From Streptomyces canus (GTDB lineage: Bacteria > Actinomycetota > Actinomycetes > Streptomycetales > Streptomycetaceae): a stretch of 64,000 nucleotides of DNA. The DNA lies in the NCBI RefSeq assembly GCF_001514145.1, contig NZ_KQ948670.1, forward strand, positions 244,892-308,891, in the 5' to 3' direction. The notes under the pieces are model-generated. The model searched no databases. It saw only the letters and a program-made list of their open reading frames with translations, and was not told where the DNA came from. Positions 49,941 to 58,306 of the stretch are shown in pieces. Each line of letters starts with the position of its first letter. Position 1 is the first letter of the stretch. A program made the position numbers and the translations under genes.

Positions 49941-51587
49941 TCAGCGGACCCGGATGAAGACCACGTCGTAACTGCTGTTCGTGGCACGGGATTTGACGTA
50001 GACGCCGTCGCTGCCGCCGTTGGGGTTGCTCGTGTTGCCCTCGACGGTGGTGAAGGACGACCCTCCGGACACCGTGCGCACGATACCTATGTGCTCGTTG
50101 CCGCCGGTGAAGTCGCTTCCGCCGTCCCAGTCGAAGGCCACGATGTCACCCGGCTGCGGGTTGGTGGTCACCGACAGGTGGTAGTTGCCGGCCCGCGCCT
50201 GCTTGACCCAGCCCGAGACGTAGGAGTTGCGGTAGGAGCTGGCTCCGGTCTGCTTGGCCACCCAGCTCACGAAGGTCGCGCACCAGGCGTAGTTGCTGGT
50301 GGACAGCGACAGTCCCACGGACGAGCCGTAGCTGTTCGCGCGGGCGCTGCCCTCGACCGTGCCCACCTCGGCCGCCGCCACGTCGAGGATCTTGGCGTAT
50401 CCGCCGCCGGGCGGGGGCGACGACGGTGGGGTGACCGCACCGTACAGGGCGGCCTTCGTGTTCGGCCCCACATGGCCGTCGACCGAGAGGCCCTTCTCGG
50501 CCTGGAAGTCCCTGACGGCGCTGTCGGTGAGCGGACCGAAGTCGCCGTCGACGGCGAGATCGGCACCATGGTGGTTGAGCAGGCTCTGCAACTCGGTGAC
50601 ACAGCCGCTGCGCTGGCCCTGCACGACCTCGTTCGGGCAGGAGGCGGAGTTCAGGTTGATCGGCGCGGGCGCGCCGTTGCCGCCGCCACCGCCGATGTTG
50701 GAGTACAGGGCGGCCTTGGTGTTCGGGCCGACCTGGCCGTCGGCGGTGAGGCCGCTCGCGGACTGGAACGCCTTCACGGCTGCCAGGGTCTGCGGTCCGA
50801 AGCTGCCGTCGACCGCGAGGCTCTGTCCCTTGCCGTTCAGCAGGGACTGGAGCGTGGCGACGCAACCGCCGCTCTGCCCCTCCACGATGTTCTCCGGGCA
50901 GGACGCCGACCTCAGGTCCAGGCCCGTCGACGGTGACTCGTCGGTGTCGTACAGCGCGCGCTTGGTGTTGGTGCCGACCTGGCCGTCGGCCGTGAGACCG
51001 TGGGCGGACTGGAAGCTGCGGACGGCGCTCGCGGTCCCTGCGCCGAAGTCGCCGTCCACGTCGAGCGCGTATCCGTGGTGGATGAGCAGCCGCTGGAGTT
51101 CGGTGACGCAACCGCCCTTGGCGCCCTGCACGATGTTCGCGGGGCACGAGGAGGAGTTGAGGTTGACGGGGGCGGGCGCCGAGCCGCCGGTCGCGTACAG
51201 CTTGCTCTTGGTCGTGGGGCCCACCCGCCCGTCCACCGCGATCGCGGTGGCGGCCTGGTACTCACGGACCGCGTAGAGCGTGGCCGACCCGAACTGACCG
51301 TCCACCACCAGACCGGCGCCGTGCGCGTTGAGCAGGTTCTGCAACTCGGTGACACAGCCGCTCGCCTGGCCCTGCACTATCTCGTTGGGGCAGGACGCGG
51401 AGGTCAGCTTGATCGGGGCGGGAGCCGCGGAGGCGGGGCCGGCGCCGAGCACGATGCCGGCCGAGACCATGGCCGCCGTGGCGGCGAAGGTTCCGACGCG
51501 GATCCGCCAGCCCGGCCGGGTGCGGTGCGGGGCCCGATGCGGTGGGTTTTCGTCTTCGGTGTGAACGAGGAATGCGGGTCTTCCCAT
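49941..51587 (-). CDS. Secreted protein with four peptidoglycan-binding repeats and a CHAP amidase domain
   Basis: The 548-residue protein has a long basic N-region, a hydrophobic core and a cleavage site near GPASAAP (about residue 54). Four PG_binding_1 repeats follow (roughly 65-112, 143-190, 227-274, 317-364). Each begins with a two-Cys segment of the form SCP...IVQG...GCVTEL, unusual for this domain and able to form a disulfide per repeat. After a Pro/Gly linker, the C-terminal CHAP domain (about 395-548) has catalytic Cys in YAWCATFVSW and His in GNEHIGIV. It is predicted to bind and cleave peptidoglycan outside the cell. Confidence 0.9.
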   Translation of the reverse strand: MGRPAFLVHTEDENPPHRAPHRTRPGWRIRVGTFAATAAMVSAGIVLGAGPASAAPAPIKLTSASCPNEIVQGQASGCVTELQNLLNAHGAGLVVDGQFGSATLYAVREYQAATAIAVDGRVGPTTKSKLYATGGSAPAPVNLNSSSCPANIVQGAKGGCVTELQRLLIHHGYALDVDGDFGAGTASAVRSFQSAHGLTADGQVGTNTKRALYDTDESPSTGLDLRSASCPENIVEGQSGGCVATLQSLLNGKGQSLAVDGSFGPQTLAAVKAFQSASGLTADGQVGPNTKAALYSNIGGGGGNGAPAPINLNSASCPNEVVQGQRSGCVTELQSLLNHHGADLAVDGDFGPLTDSAVRDFQAEKGLSVDGHVGPNTKAALYGAVTPPSSPPPGGGYAKILDVAAAEVGTVEGSARANSYGSSVGLSLSTSNYAWCATFVSWVAKQTGASSYRNSYVSGWVKQARAGNYHLSVTTNPQPGDIVAFDWDGGSDFTGGNEHIGIVRTVSGGSSFTTVEGNTSNPNGGSDGVYVKSRATNSSYDVVFIRVR

Positions 51588-51720
51588 GGCGGCGCGGTTC
51601 TCCTTCTCGAGACGAGCGTGGGGCGTGGGAGGGAGGGACGCCGAGGAACCGGGACGCTCGGCCGTCGCTGTTCCCAGGGGTTCGGAACCGGCTCGGACGG
51701 GGGAGCGGGCACGCGCATCC

Positions 51721-51753
51721 GCGGCCCGTCCTTGCGGGGCAAGGACGGGCCGC
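51721..51753 (-). terminator. Hairpin terminator after the small peptidoglycan-binding gene
   Basis: 15-bp perfect stem (arms 51721-51735 and 51739-51753) with a GGG loop, 63 bases after the stop of the leftward gene at 51816. Confidence 0.85.
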
Positions 51754-51815
51754 GGCCGGTCACTCGACGATCGGCCCGGACGGGCAGGTCGTAGCGGTCG
51801 GGCGGGTCGTACCGG

Positions 51816-52262
51816 TCAGGCGGCGAATCGCTTGAACGCCGCCCGAGTGCCCGAACCAGCGATGCCGTCGATGGCGCCCGTGTAGCCGTAGGAGTCCTTC
51901 AGCAGACGCTGCAGCGCCTTGATGGTGTTGGGGCCCGGGTCGCCGTCGATGTCATCCGTGTAGCCCCAGTACGTGGCGAGGCAGCGCTGGAAGGCCTTCC
52001 AGCTGTTGGTGCCCAGCTGGCCGTCGATGGCGCCCGTGTAGCCCCAGTGGTCCGCGAGGAAGTCCTGGACGTTCTTGGCCTCGGCCGCGGTCAGACCGAA
52101 GTTCTGCGTCGCGGCCACGGCGGCGGGCTGGGTGACCGCCGTCGTCTGCGCGGTGCTCGTGGTCGCCGCGAAGCTGGTGCCCGCGGTCGCCACACTGCCG
52201 GCGGCGAGTCCGACGACGGCGATGACACCGGCGATGGTCCTGCCCAGAGCGTTCGGTCGCAT
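51816..52262 (-). CDS. Small secreted peptidoglycan-binding-like protein
   Basis: The 148-residue protein has a clear signal peptide (MRPNALGRTIAGVIAVVGLA, then AGTSFAA). A mature region follows with three related short units: WGYTGAIDGQLGTNSWKAF, WGYTDDIDGDPGPNTIKAL and YGYTGAIDGIAGSGTRAAF. These are compact peptidoglycan-binding-like motifs (a helical repeat with a DG turn). No catalytic domain is present, so it probably binds wall material. GAGGAACAC precedes the ATG. It lies between the CHAP protein and the divergent membrane XRE regulators. Confidence 0.85.
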   Translation of the reverse strand: MRPNALGRTIAGVIAVVGLAAGSVATAGTSFAATTSTAQTTAVTQPAAVAATQNFGLTAAEAKNVQDFLADHWGYTGAIDGQLGTNSWKAFQRCLATYWGYTDDIDGDPGPNTIKALQRLLKDSYGYTGAIDGIAGSGTRAAFKRFAA

Positions 52263-52537
52263 GTGTTCCTCTTTCGTTTGTGGGGTGGTCACCTGGCACG
52301 CCGAGCGGGCCAGGTGGCGGGACCAAGGTGCCTGGCGCTCGGGCACGGCGGCCACGGCTGCGGCCCAAGTGGCGGTCTTACGGGACGACCACCCCGCTGA
52401 CCTGCTGCGACAGCGCATGCTGGGACGGTGATGTGGGACAGCTGTGACAGATGTGGCGTGCTCATGCAGAATGCGCAGGAGCGGAGGGGGCCGCTGTTCA
52501 CGCACACGACCATGCTGATGACCGCTTTGGGGGAAAC

Positions 52538-53368
52538 ATGCCGCGCTCCAGGACGCTGCCCGCGGAACTGGACCCCAGCGCACGGCAGTTGGTGGCTCGC
52601 TTACGCCTGCTGAAGGACCACAGCGAGCTGACGATGCGACAGCTCGCGGTCAAGACCGGCTACAGCGCCAAGTCGTGGGAGCGCTACCTGGGAGGCACGT
52701 CGCTGCCCCCGCGGGAGGCGGTGGAGGCACTGGCCGGGATCACCGGCACCGACCCCGTCCCCCTGCTCGCGCTGCACGAGATCGCCATCGACTCCCGGGA
52801 CGACCGCCGCGCGAGGCCTGCCGCACAGCGGCAGAACGAGCAGCGCGAGCGGGAAGGGGAGCAATCGACCAGTACGACGACCCCGCATCCCGGACCACCG
52901 GCCGCAGCGACCGCACGCATGCCACCCCGTGCCACCGGACCGGCCCCCGGTCGCTTCCCGCACCTCGCTCTCACAGCAGGCATCGCCGCCCTGGTCGTAG
53001 CCCTTTCGGCGGCGCTGCTGCTCATGGTGCGTCTTGACGACGAAGCCGGCCGGGCAGCCGTCACCGCTTCGCCCCGCGCGACTGTGACCTCCCCGCCGCC
53101 TTCCTACACATGCCGCATCTCACGGCTCGACGGCCGCTGGTCGGCGGGCATCAACAAGGGCCGCGACACCGAGATCGTCTACGGCGCCACCGGCGCCGAC
53201 GTCGCCGAGGCGCAGTGCCTGCTGCGCCGGGCAGGCATCTCACCCGGCGGGATCGACGGCATGTTCGGCCCGCTGACGCTGCGGGCGGTCAAGACGTTCC
53301 AGGAGCGCGCGGGCCTCACCGTCGACGGCATGCTGGGGCCGCGCTCGTGGAAGGCGTTGCGCGGATGA
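52538..53368 (+). CDS. Membrane-anchored XRE regulator with extracellular peptidoglycan-binding domain
   Basis: The 276-residue protein has three parts. A cytoplasmic XRE helix-turn-helix (about residues 15-75) contains TMRQLAVKTGYSAKSWERYL. A Pro/Arg/Thr-rich linker leads to one transmembrane helix (about 148-170: LALTAGIAALVVALSAALLL). A C-terminal PG_binding_1 domain (about 205-276: AEAQCLLRRAGISPGGIDGM, FGPLTLRAVKTFQERAGL) would be outside. The ATG at 52538 follows GGGGGAAAC. This topology fits a wall-sensing transmembrane regulator. The next gene overlaps by ATGA. Confidence 0.85.
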   Translation: MPRSRTLPAELDPSARQLVARLRLLKDHSELTMRQLAVKTGYSAKSWERYLGGTSLPPREAVEALAGITGTDPVPLLALHEIAIDSRDDRRARPAAQRQNEQREREGEQSTSTTTPHPGPPAAATARMPPRATGPAPGRFPHLALTAGIAALVVALSAALLLMVRLDDEAGRAAVTASPRATVTSPPPSYTCRISRLDGRWSAGINKGRDTEIVYGATGADVAEAQCLLRRAGISPGGIDGMFGPLTLRAVKTFQERAGLTVDGMLGPRSWKALRG

Positions 53369-54348
53369 CAATCGGCGCACCCTCACCACCGGGCGCGCGA
53401 CTGGCCGCCGTACTCCAGCGGTTGCGGCAGCGCACCGGACTGAGTCTCGCGCAGCTCGCGAACGCGACCACCTACAGCAAGTCGTCCTGGGAGCGCTACC
53501 TCAACGGCAAGGGTCTGCCACCGCGCAGCGCGGTCAAAGAGCTGTGCCGTCTCGCCGGCGAACCCGCCGACCATCCGCTGGCACTTCTGGACATCGCCCG
53601 CACGGACCGGACGGAGGACACCGGGCCGACACGGGGGGCACCGGTTCGACAGCGCACGGACATCGGAACGGACACACCGCACCCGGGTTTCGCCACTGTC
53701 CCACCCGACACCGCCACCGGCGGGACGGCTCCGAGCGACGCCGACCACATGCGCACCAGCCGAACCGGCCACCGCCGCGTGAACATCGTCACCGCCCTCG
53801 TGTCGATCTGTGCCGTCGCCCTCGGGGCGCTCGTCCTCACCCACCTTCCTCCCACGCACCGCGAGGAGGTGCCACCGTCGCCCACGCCCGCCGCCGCCAC
53901 CGGGCCGCTCTGTCGGCACACGGCCTGTCAGGACAAGGACCCGATTGCGACGCGATGCGCTGCCGAGCCGCTGACCCTGGCCGAACACGAGACCGCCACC
54001 GGTGCCTTTGTCCAGATCCGCTACAGCCAGGAGTGCGGGACGAGTTGGGCCCGGATGTGGGGCGCCGTCGTGAAGGACCGTGTCGAGATGCGGGTGGGGG
54101 GCCGGCACGGTTCCCTCCACAGCGCTCAGGTCACCACCCGCAGGGAGGCGGACACCTACGTCCACACCCTCATGAGCGTGGCCGGCCCCGGAACGCCTGT
54201 GCAAGCGTGCTTCAGCCCTGCGGTCGGCGGCGAAGAGGAATGCTTCAAGGTCCTGGGCCGGGCAGGGTCACCGTCTGCGGACGCTCTGGGGCCGGCCGGG
54301 CCCGTGGAGGGCCTAGCAGTAGGTGGAGGAGTCCGCGGGGCGCGGTGA
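53365..54348 (+). CDS. Membrane-anchored XRE regulator with DUF2690-like extracellular domain
   Basis: The 327-residue protein starts inside the stop of the preceding gene (ATGA). It has an XRE helix-turn-helix (about residues 12-70: LSLAQLANATTYSKSSWERY, PPRSAVKELCRLAGEP), a Pro/Thr-rich linker, one membrane helix (about 135-157: VNIVTALVSICAVALGALVL), and an extracellular Cys-rich domain (CRHTACQDKDPIATRC and later Cys) of the DUF2690/YjfA type. It forms a coupled pair with the PG-binding regulator. The two may sense the wall together. Confidence 0.85.
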   Translation: MTIGAPSPPGARLAAVLQRLRQRTGLSLAQLANATTYSKSSWERYLNGKGLPPRSAVKELCRLAGEPADHPLALLDIARTDRTEDTGPTRGAPVRQRTDIGTDTPHPGFATVPPDTATGGTAPSDADHMRTSRTGHRRVNIVTALVSICAVALGALVLTHLPPTHREEVPPSPTPAAATGPLCRHTACQDKDPIATRCAAEPLTLAEHETATGAFVQIRYSQECGTSWARMWGAVVKDRVEMRVGGRHGSLHSAQVTTRREADTYVHTLMSVAGPGTPVQACFSPAVGGEEECFKVLGRAGSPSADALGPAGPVEGLAVGGGVRGAR

Positions 54349-54371
54349 ACGTCCTTGCCCGGACGGGGAGT

Positions 54372-55745
54372 TCAGCAGCCGCCGGAGGAGGCCGGGGCGC
54401 CGGTGCCGATCTGGAGGGTGGCGGGGGCCGCGCAGCAGCCGCCGCCTTCACCGTCCTGTGCGGTCTCGGGGGCGTCGAAGAGGCCCGCTCCGCCGCAGAC
54501 GCCGGTCTCCGGGAGGGTCAGCTCGACGCGTTCGGCGGCCTCTTGGTCTCCGGCGAGGGCGGCGGCGATGGAGCGGACCTGCTCGTAGCCGGTCATTGCG
54601 AGGAACGTAGGGGCGCGGCCGTAGGACTTCATGCCCACCAGGTAGACGTCCTTCTCCGGGTGGGAGAGCTCGTTGACGCCGTGCGGGTAGACGGTGCCGC
54701 ACGAGTGCTGGTTGGGGTCGATGAGCGGGGCCAGCGCGGTCGGGGCCTGCAGGCGGTCATCGAGGCCGAGGCGCACCTCGGAAAGGAAGGAGAGGTCGGG
54801 GCGGAGGCCGGTGAGGACGATGACCTCGTCGACCGGGTTCAGGCGGCGACCGTCCTCGCCGACGAGCACCAGGCGGCCGTCGGCGTCGCGCTCGATGGCG
54901 TCGGTGCGGAAGCCGGTGACCGCATCCGCGTAGCCGTTGTCGACGGCCGCCTTCGCCGCGAGGCCGAGGGCGCCGCGGGCGGGCAACTGATCGGCTTCGC
55001 CACCGCCGAACGTGGAGCCGGAGATGCCGCGGCGCAGGATCCACACGGCCTTCGTGCCGGTGCCGTCGTCGGACGTGGCGAGGTCGGCGAGGTACGCGAG
55101 GGCGGTGAAGGCGGAGGCGCCGGAGCCGATGACCGCGGTGTGCTTGCCCGCGTAACGGGCGCGGACGGCCGGGTCCTCGAGGTCCGGCACGCGGTAGGTG
55201 ATCCGGTCGGACGCGGTCTTCTCACCGAGGGCCGGTAGGCCGCTGGCGCCGGCCGGGCCGGGGCTGGTCCAGGTGCCGGAGGCGTCGATCACCGCGCGGG
55301 CGAACAGCCGCTCCTCACGGCCGTCCGCATGGGCGACGTGGACGACGAACGGCTGGGCATCGCGGTCGGCGTCCACGATCCGGTCCCGGCCCGCGCGGGA
55401 GACGCCGGTGACGGTGGCACCGAAGCGAACCTGATCGCCGAGGACGTCGGCGAGCGGCTGGAGGTACTGCTCGGCCCAGTCCCCGCCCGAGGGATAGGTG
55501 GCAGCGTCCGGCTTCACCCAGCCGGTGGGGGCCAACAGCTTCTCGGCGGCGGGGTCGATGACCTCGCCCCAGGTGGAGAACAGCCGCACGTGCGCCCACT
55601 CGCGCACCGCCGCTGCGGCGACCGGGCCGGCCTCCAGGACCAGCGGGGTGATGCCGCGGTCGACCAGGTGGGCGGCGGCAGCGAGTCCGGCGGGACCGGC
55701 CCCGACCACGACGACGGGCAGCTCGGTGGTGGCAGGCGCGTTCAC
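54372..55745 (-). CDS. FAD-dependent oxidoreductase of the arsenic locus, Cys-rich C-terminus
   Basis: The 457-residue flavoprotein has the FAD motif VVVVGAGPAGLAAAAHLVDR, a second nucleotide motif (TAVIGSGASAFTALAYL), DASGTW and TGLRPDLSFLS. It resembles flavin-containing monooxygenases and ArsO-like proteins of actinobacterial ars clusters. The last 30 residues have five Cys (GVCGG, GGCC, GGC), suggesting As(III) or metal binding. The GTG at 55745 follows GAGGAG. It is divergent from the first arsR, with two repeated operator-like sites between. Confidence 0.85.
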   Translation of the reverse strand: MNAPATTELPVVVVGAGPAGLAAAAHLVDRGITPLVLEAGPVAAAAVREWAHVRLFSTWGEVIDPAAEKLLAPTGWVKPDAATYPSGGDWAEQYLQPLADVLGDQVRFGATVTGVSRAGRDRIVDADRDAQPFVVHVAHADGREERLFARAVIDASGTWTSPGPAGASGLPALGEKTASDRITYRVPDLEDPAVRARYAGKHTAVIGSGASAFTALAYLADLATSDDGTGTKAVWILRRGISGSTFGGGEADQLPARGALGLAAKAAVDNGYADAVTGFRTDAIERDADGRLVLVGEDGRRLNPVDEVIVLTGLRPDLSFLSEVRLGLDDRLQAPTALAPLIDPNQHSCGTVYPHGVNELSHPEKDVYLVGMKSYGRAPTFLAMTGYEQVRSIAAALAGDQEAAERVELTLPETGVCGGAGLFDAPETAQDGEGGGCCAAPATLQIGTGAPASSGGC

Positions 55746-55804
55746 GGTCGACTCCTCGGTGTTTCGACGTTCATCGATGGCTTGTGCGGCCAGCATGGCA
55801 CCTG

Positions 55805-55838
55805 ATTCGATGAGCGTCAACATAGACATTTATCGAAT
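55805..55838. promoter_or_regulatory. ArsR-type operator copy 1 (ATTCGAT ... ATCGAAT)
   Basis: Terminal inverted arms ATTCGAT and ATCGAAT flank a core that contains GTCAACATAGAC. Nearly the same 33-bp sequence recurs at 55888-55920. Confidence 0.7.
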
Positions 55839-55887
55839 CCGTGGGTCCATGCCCGAGGCTGACCATGCCCGGCCCTCACCCGCTTGG

Positions 55888-55920
55888 TTCGATGTGTGTC
55901 AACATAGACGTATGTCGAAT
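55888..55920. promoter_or_regulatory. ArsR-type operator copy 2, overlapping the arsR start
   Basis: TTCGAT ... TCGAA arms with the identical GTCAACATAGAC core (55898-55909). It overlaps the arsR start codon at 55912, so bound ArsR would block arsR transcription directly; the arsR message is probably leaderless. Confidence 0.7.
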
Positions 55921-56289
55921 GCCAAGGTGCTGCCGCTGATCGAGCCCGCTGATGGCCAGGCCGTGGCGCCGTGCTGCCCGCCGCTGACCGAGCGACCGTT
56001 CAGCGCGGAGGAGGCCGAGGTGGCCGCGCGGATGTTCAAGGCGCTCGGCGACCCGGTGCGGTTGCGGCTGTTCTCCGCGGTCGCCTCACACGAGGGCGGC
56101 GAGGCGTGCGTCTGCGACATCTCTGATGTCGGCGTCTCCCAGCCGACCGTCTCCCACCACCTGAAGAAGCTCAAGGAGGCCGGGCTGCTCACCTCCGAGA
56201 GGCGCGGGACCTGGGTCTACTACCGGGTCGAGCCGTCCGTGCTGGCCGCGATGGGGCAGCTGCTGACCAACGCGTCGGCTGTGGCCTGA
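55912..56289 (+). CDS. arsR: ArsR-family arsenite-responsive repressor
   Basis: The 125-residue ArsR has winged-helix core FKALGDPVRLRLFSAVASHE, recognition helix VSQPTVSHHLKKLKEAGLL and wing RRGTWVYY. Candidate As(III)-binding Cys residues are an N-terminal Cys pair (APCCPP) and CVC at EACVCD. It is the regulator expected for the divergent flavoprotein and itself. Its start codon lies within the second operator copy. Confidence 0.9.
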   Translation: MSNAKVLPLIEPADGQAVAPCCPPLTERPFSAEEAEVAARMFKALGDPVRLRLFSAVASHEGGEACVCDISDVGVSQPTVSHHLKKLKEAGLLTSERRGTWVYYRVEPSVLAAMGQLLTNASAVA

Positions 56290-56300
56290 CCAAGCACTGT

Positions 56301-56486
56301 TCACGGACCGTCGCTGGACCTGGGTGGTGAGCAGGCCGCCGGACGGTAGGTCAGGTTGACCACGACGACCGCCACGTCGCCGAGGCGGCCAACGACGAAG
56401 TCGGGACCGAGGCGGAGCAGGTGGTAGCCGGCCGTGAGCCCGGCCTGGCCGCCGCGGATCACCACCACCGGCGTCCCCGTGGTCAC
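56301..56486 (-). pseudogene. ArsO-type flavin monooxygenase, N-terminal fragment
   Basis: From a GTG that overlaps the aquaporin stop (GTGA), 61 codons read TGTPVVVIRGGQAGLTAGYH and LLRLGPDFVV. This is the FAD-binding start of ArsO-like monooxygenases (VVVIGGGQAGLA). The first Gly of the Rossmann motif is changed to Arg and similarity ends after about 30 residues, so a full enzyme is not made. It marks a lost gene of the original ars operon. Confidence 0.65.
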
Positions 56487-57265
56487 TCGGCCGATCGTCC
56501 GCGCATGAAGATGACGGCCACCAGCGCCAGCCCGACCGCACCACCCACGAATTGCATGCCGATGAAGCCCAGGAGTGAACCTGGCGCGATGCCCGCGAAG
56601 GTGTCGGTGAAGGCGCGGCCGATGGTCACCGCCGGGTTGGCGAAGGAGGTCGAGGAGGTGAACCAGTAGGCGGCGCCGATGTAGGAGGCGACGGCCACGG
56701 GCGCATACCGCAGTTGGTCGGTGCGGGCCAGGCCGAAGATGAGCAGGATCAGGCCGGCTGTGGCGACCACCTCGCCCAGCAGCACGTGTCCCGTCGACCG
56801 GTCGTGCGTGGACCACTCCACCAGCGGTTTGCCGAACATCGCGTCCGCCAGGATGGCGCCCGCGATCGCGCCGACGATCTGCGCGGGTACGTATGCCGCG
56901 GCCTCGCGCAGGGTGACCCCGGTGCCCCCGCGTCGCGCCGTCCAGCACTCGGCCAAGGTGACGACCGGGTTGAAGTGCGCGCCGGAGACCGGACCGAGGA
57001 GAAGGATCAGGATGCCGAGGCCGAAGACAGTGGCCGTGGAGTTGGCCAGCAGTTGCAGGCCGACGTCCTTGGTCAGTTCGGTGGCCTGGATGCCGGAGCC
57101 GACAACGACCGCCACCAGCAGTGCTGTGCCTATGAGTTCGGCGATGGCGCGGGCGACAAGGGGGTTACGCGGCGGGGTGGCTCCCGGCGCGGGCTGCGGC
57201 TCGACGCCGGGGGCTGTGGCGGACTCCCCGGTTCTGTCGTGCTCGGCGGCCTCGGTGGCGGTCAA
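56483..57265 (-). CDS. aqpS: Aquaporin-type (MIP) channel of the arsenic locus, AqpS-like
   Basis: The 260-residue MIP-family channel has six transmembrane helices and the two channel loops HFNPVVT (NPV, about residue 100) and SFANPAVTIGRAF (NPA, about residue 212). It has a disordered N-terminal tail. A channel next to ArsC and an ArsR matches the Sinorhizobium aqpS/arsC type of arsenic resistance, in which the reduced As(III) leaves the cell down its gradient. The start is a TTG at 57265 with AAGGAG upstream. An arsO fragment follows directly. Confidence 0.85.
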   Translation of the reverse strand: MTATEAAEHDRTGESATAPGVEPQPAPGATPPRNPLVARAIAELIGTALLVAVVVGSGIQATELTKDVGLQLLANSTATVFGLGILILLLGPVSGAHFNPVVTLAECWTARRGGTGVTLREAAAYVPAQIVGAIAGAILADAMFGKPLVEWSTHDRSTGHVLLGEVVATAGLILLIFGLARTDQLRYAPVAVASYIGAAYWFTSSTSFANPAVTIGRAFTDTFAGIAPGSLLGFIGMQFVGGAVGLALVAVIFMRGRSAE

Positions 57266-57301
57266 CAGGACTCCTTGGTGCAGGTCGCCGGCGCGGCGGG
57301 A

Positions 57302-57616
57302 TCAGGGGCAGGACCGCTTGACGTTGTTCTCGGCGGTGGCGCGGGCGGTCTCCGCGAGGTCGGCGAACTGACCGGCGAGGGTGGCGATGACGTCGGGCTT
57401 GAGCCGGTAGTAGGTGAACCGGCCGCACGGCTCTGTCTCCACGACCCCGGCGTCGCGCAGCACCTTCAGATGGTTGGAGAGGTTGGTCTGTCTGGCCCCC
57501 GTCTCCTCGATCAGGTGCGTGCTGCAGAGCGTCTCCTCGGCGAGCAGGGTGACGATCCGGAGGCGGAGCGGGTCCGCCAGGACCCGCAACAGATCAGTGT
57601 CGACTGACGTCAGCAT
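57302..57616 (-). CDS. arsR: Second ArsR-family regulator
   Basis: The 104-residue ArsR has core VLADPLRLRIVTLLAEETLC, recognition helix TNLSNHLKVLRDAG and wing CGRFTYYRL. Cys residues at ETLCST, EPCGR and the C-terminal RSCP are candidate metal ligands. It is of a different subgroup from the arsR at 55912. It is in an operon with the aquaporin (36 bp gap) and is divergent from arsC, so it probably regulates both. Confidence 0.88.
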   Translation of the reverse strand: MLTSVDTDLLRVLADPLRLRIVTLLAEETLCSTHLIEETGARQTNLSNHLKVLRDAGVVETEPCGRFTYYRLKPDVIATLAGQFADLAETARATAENNVKRSCP

Positions 57617-57619
57617 GCG

Positions 57620-57647
57620 CTGATACTCTCACATCAGTGGTGACTGA
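57620..57647. promoter_or_regulatory. Nested inverted repeats between arsR and arsC
   Basis: CTGAT-N8-ATCAG (57620-57637) and TCAGT-GGTG-ACTGA (57634-57647) overlap. They lie 4-31 bp upstream of the second arsR start and 70 bp before arsC, a suitable place for ArsR binding. Confidence 0.6.
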
Positions 57648-57717
57648 CACCATCGGGCGCTGATGTGTCCCTGCCCCTCTGTCGCCTGCCAGGCGCGAGA
57701 ACAAGAGAGACCTCCTG

Positions 57718-58131
57718 ATGTCCGACAAGCCGTCCGTGCTGTTCGTCTGCGTCCACAACGCCGGCCGTTCCCAGATGGCCGCGGCGTGGCTGACCCACCT
57801 GGCCGGGGACCGCGTCGAGGTCCGCTCTGCCGGTTCCAACCCGGGCGCCGGCGTCAACCCGGCCGCCGTCGAGGCCATGGCCGAGGTCGGCATCGACATC
57901 TCCGCCGAGGTCCCGAAGATGCTCACGGTCGACGCGGTGAAGGAGTCGGACGTCTGCATCACCATGGGCTGCGGCGACACCTGCCCGGTCTTTCCCGGCA
58001 AGCGGTACCTGGACTGGCAGCTGGAGGACCCGGCCGGGCAGGGCGTCGAGGCCGTCCGCCCGATCCGGGACGAGATCAAGGTGCTCGTTGAGGGGCTGCT
58101 CAAGGAGATCGCGCCGCAGCCACTGGCGTAA
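57718..58131 (+). CDS. arsC: Arsenate reductase, low-molecular-weight phosphatase fold
   Basis: The 137-residue ArsC has the P-loop CVHNAGRS with nucleophilic Cys, and the resolving Cys pair in CGDTCPVFPGKRYLDW. These three Cys residues place it in the thioredoxin- or mycoredoxin-coupled class. It reduces arsenate to arsenite. It is divergent from arsR2/aqpS and likely controlled by that ArsR. No arsenite efflux pump (ArsB, Acr3) is visible in the window, consistent with channel-mediated exit. Confidence 0.93.
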   Translation: MSDKPSVLFVCVHNAGRSQMAAAWLTHLAGDRVEVRSAGSNPGAGVNPAAVEAMAEVGIDISAEVPKMLTVDAVKESDVCITMGCGDTCPVFPGKRYLDWQLEDPAGQGVEAVRPIRDEIKVLVEGLLKEIAPQPLA

Positions 58132-58221
58132 GCACCGCTGCGGACAGACGCAACGTCATCGTCATCGGCCCCAGGGCTGCGCCGCCGCCCTGGGAGCAGG
58201 GCCGAGGGGACGACCAGGCCG

Positions 58222-58256
58222 GGCTCCGCGCAGGACGCGAATCCCTGCGGAGCCGG
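58222..58256. terminator. Hairpin between arsC and the fucosidase gene
   Basis: GGCTCCGCGCAGG and CCTGCGGAGCC form an imperfect stem around a short loop between two convergent genes. Confidence 0.55.
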
Positions 58257-58306
58257 CGTGGAACGTCACGTGAGCGAAGTGGCGGCTGCCGCTTCGGCGT
58301 CGTCGG

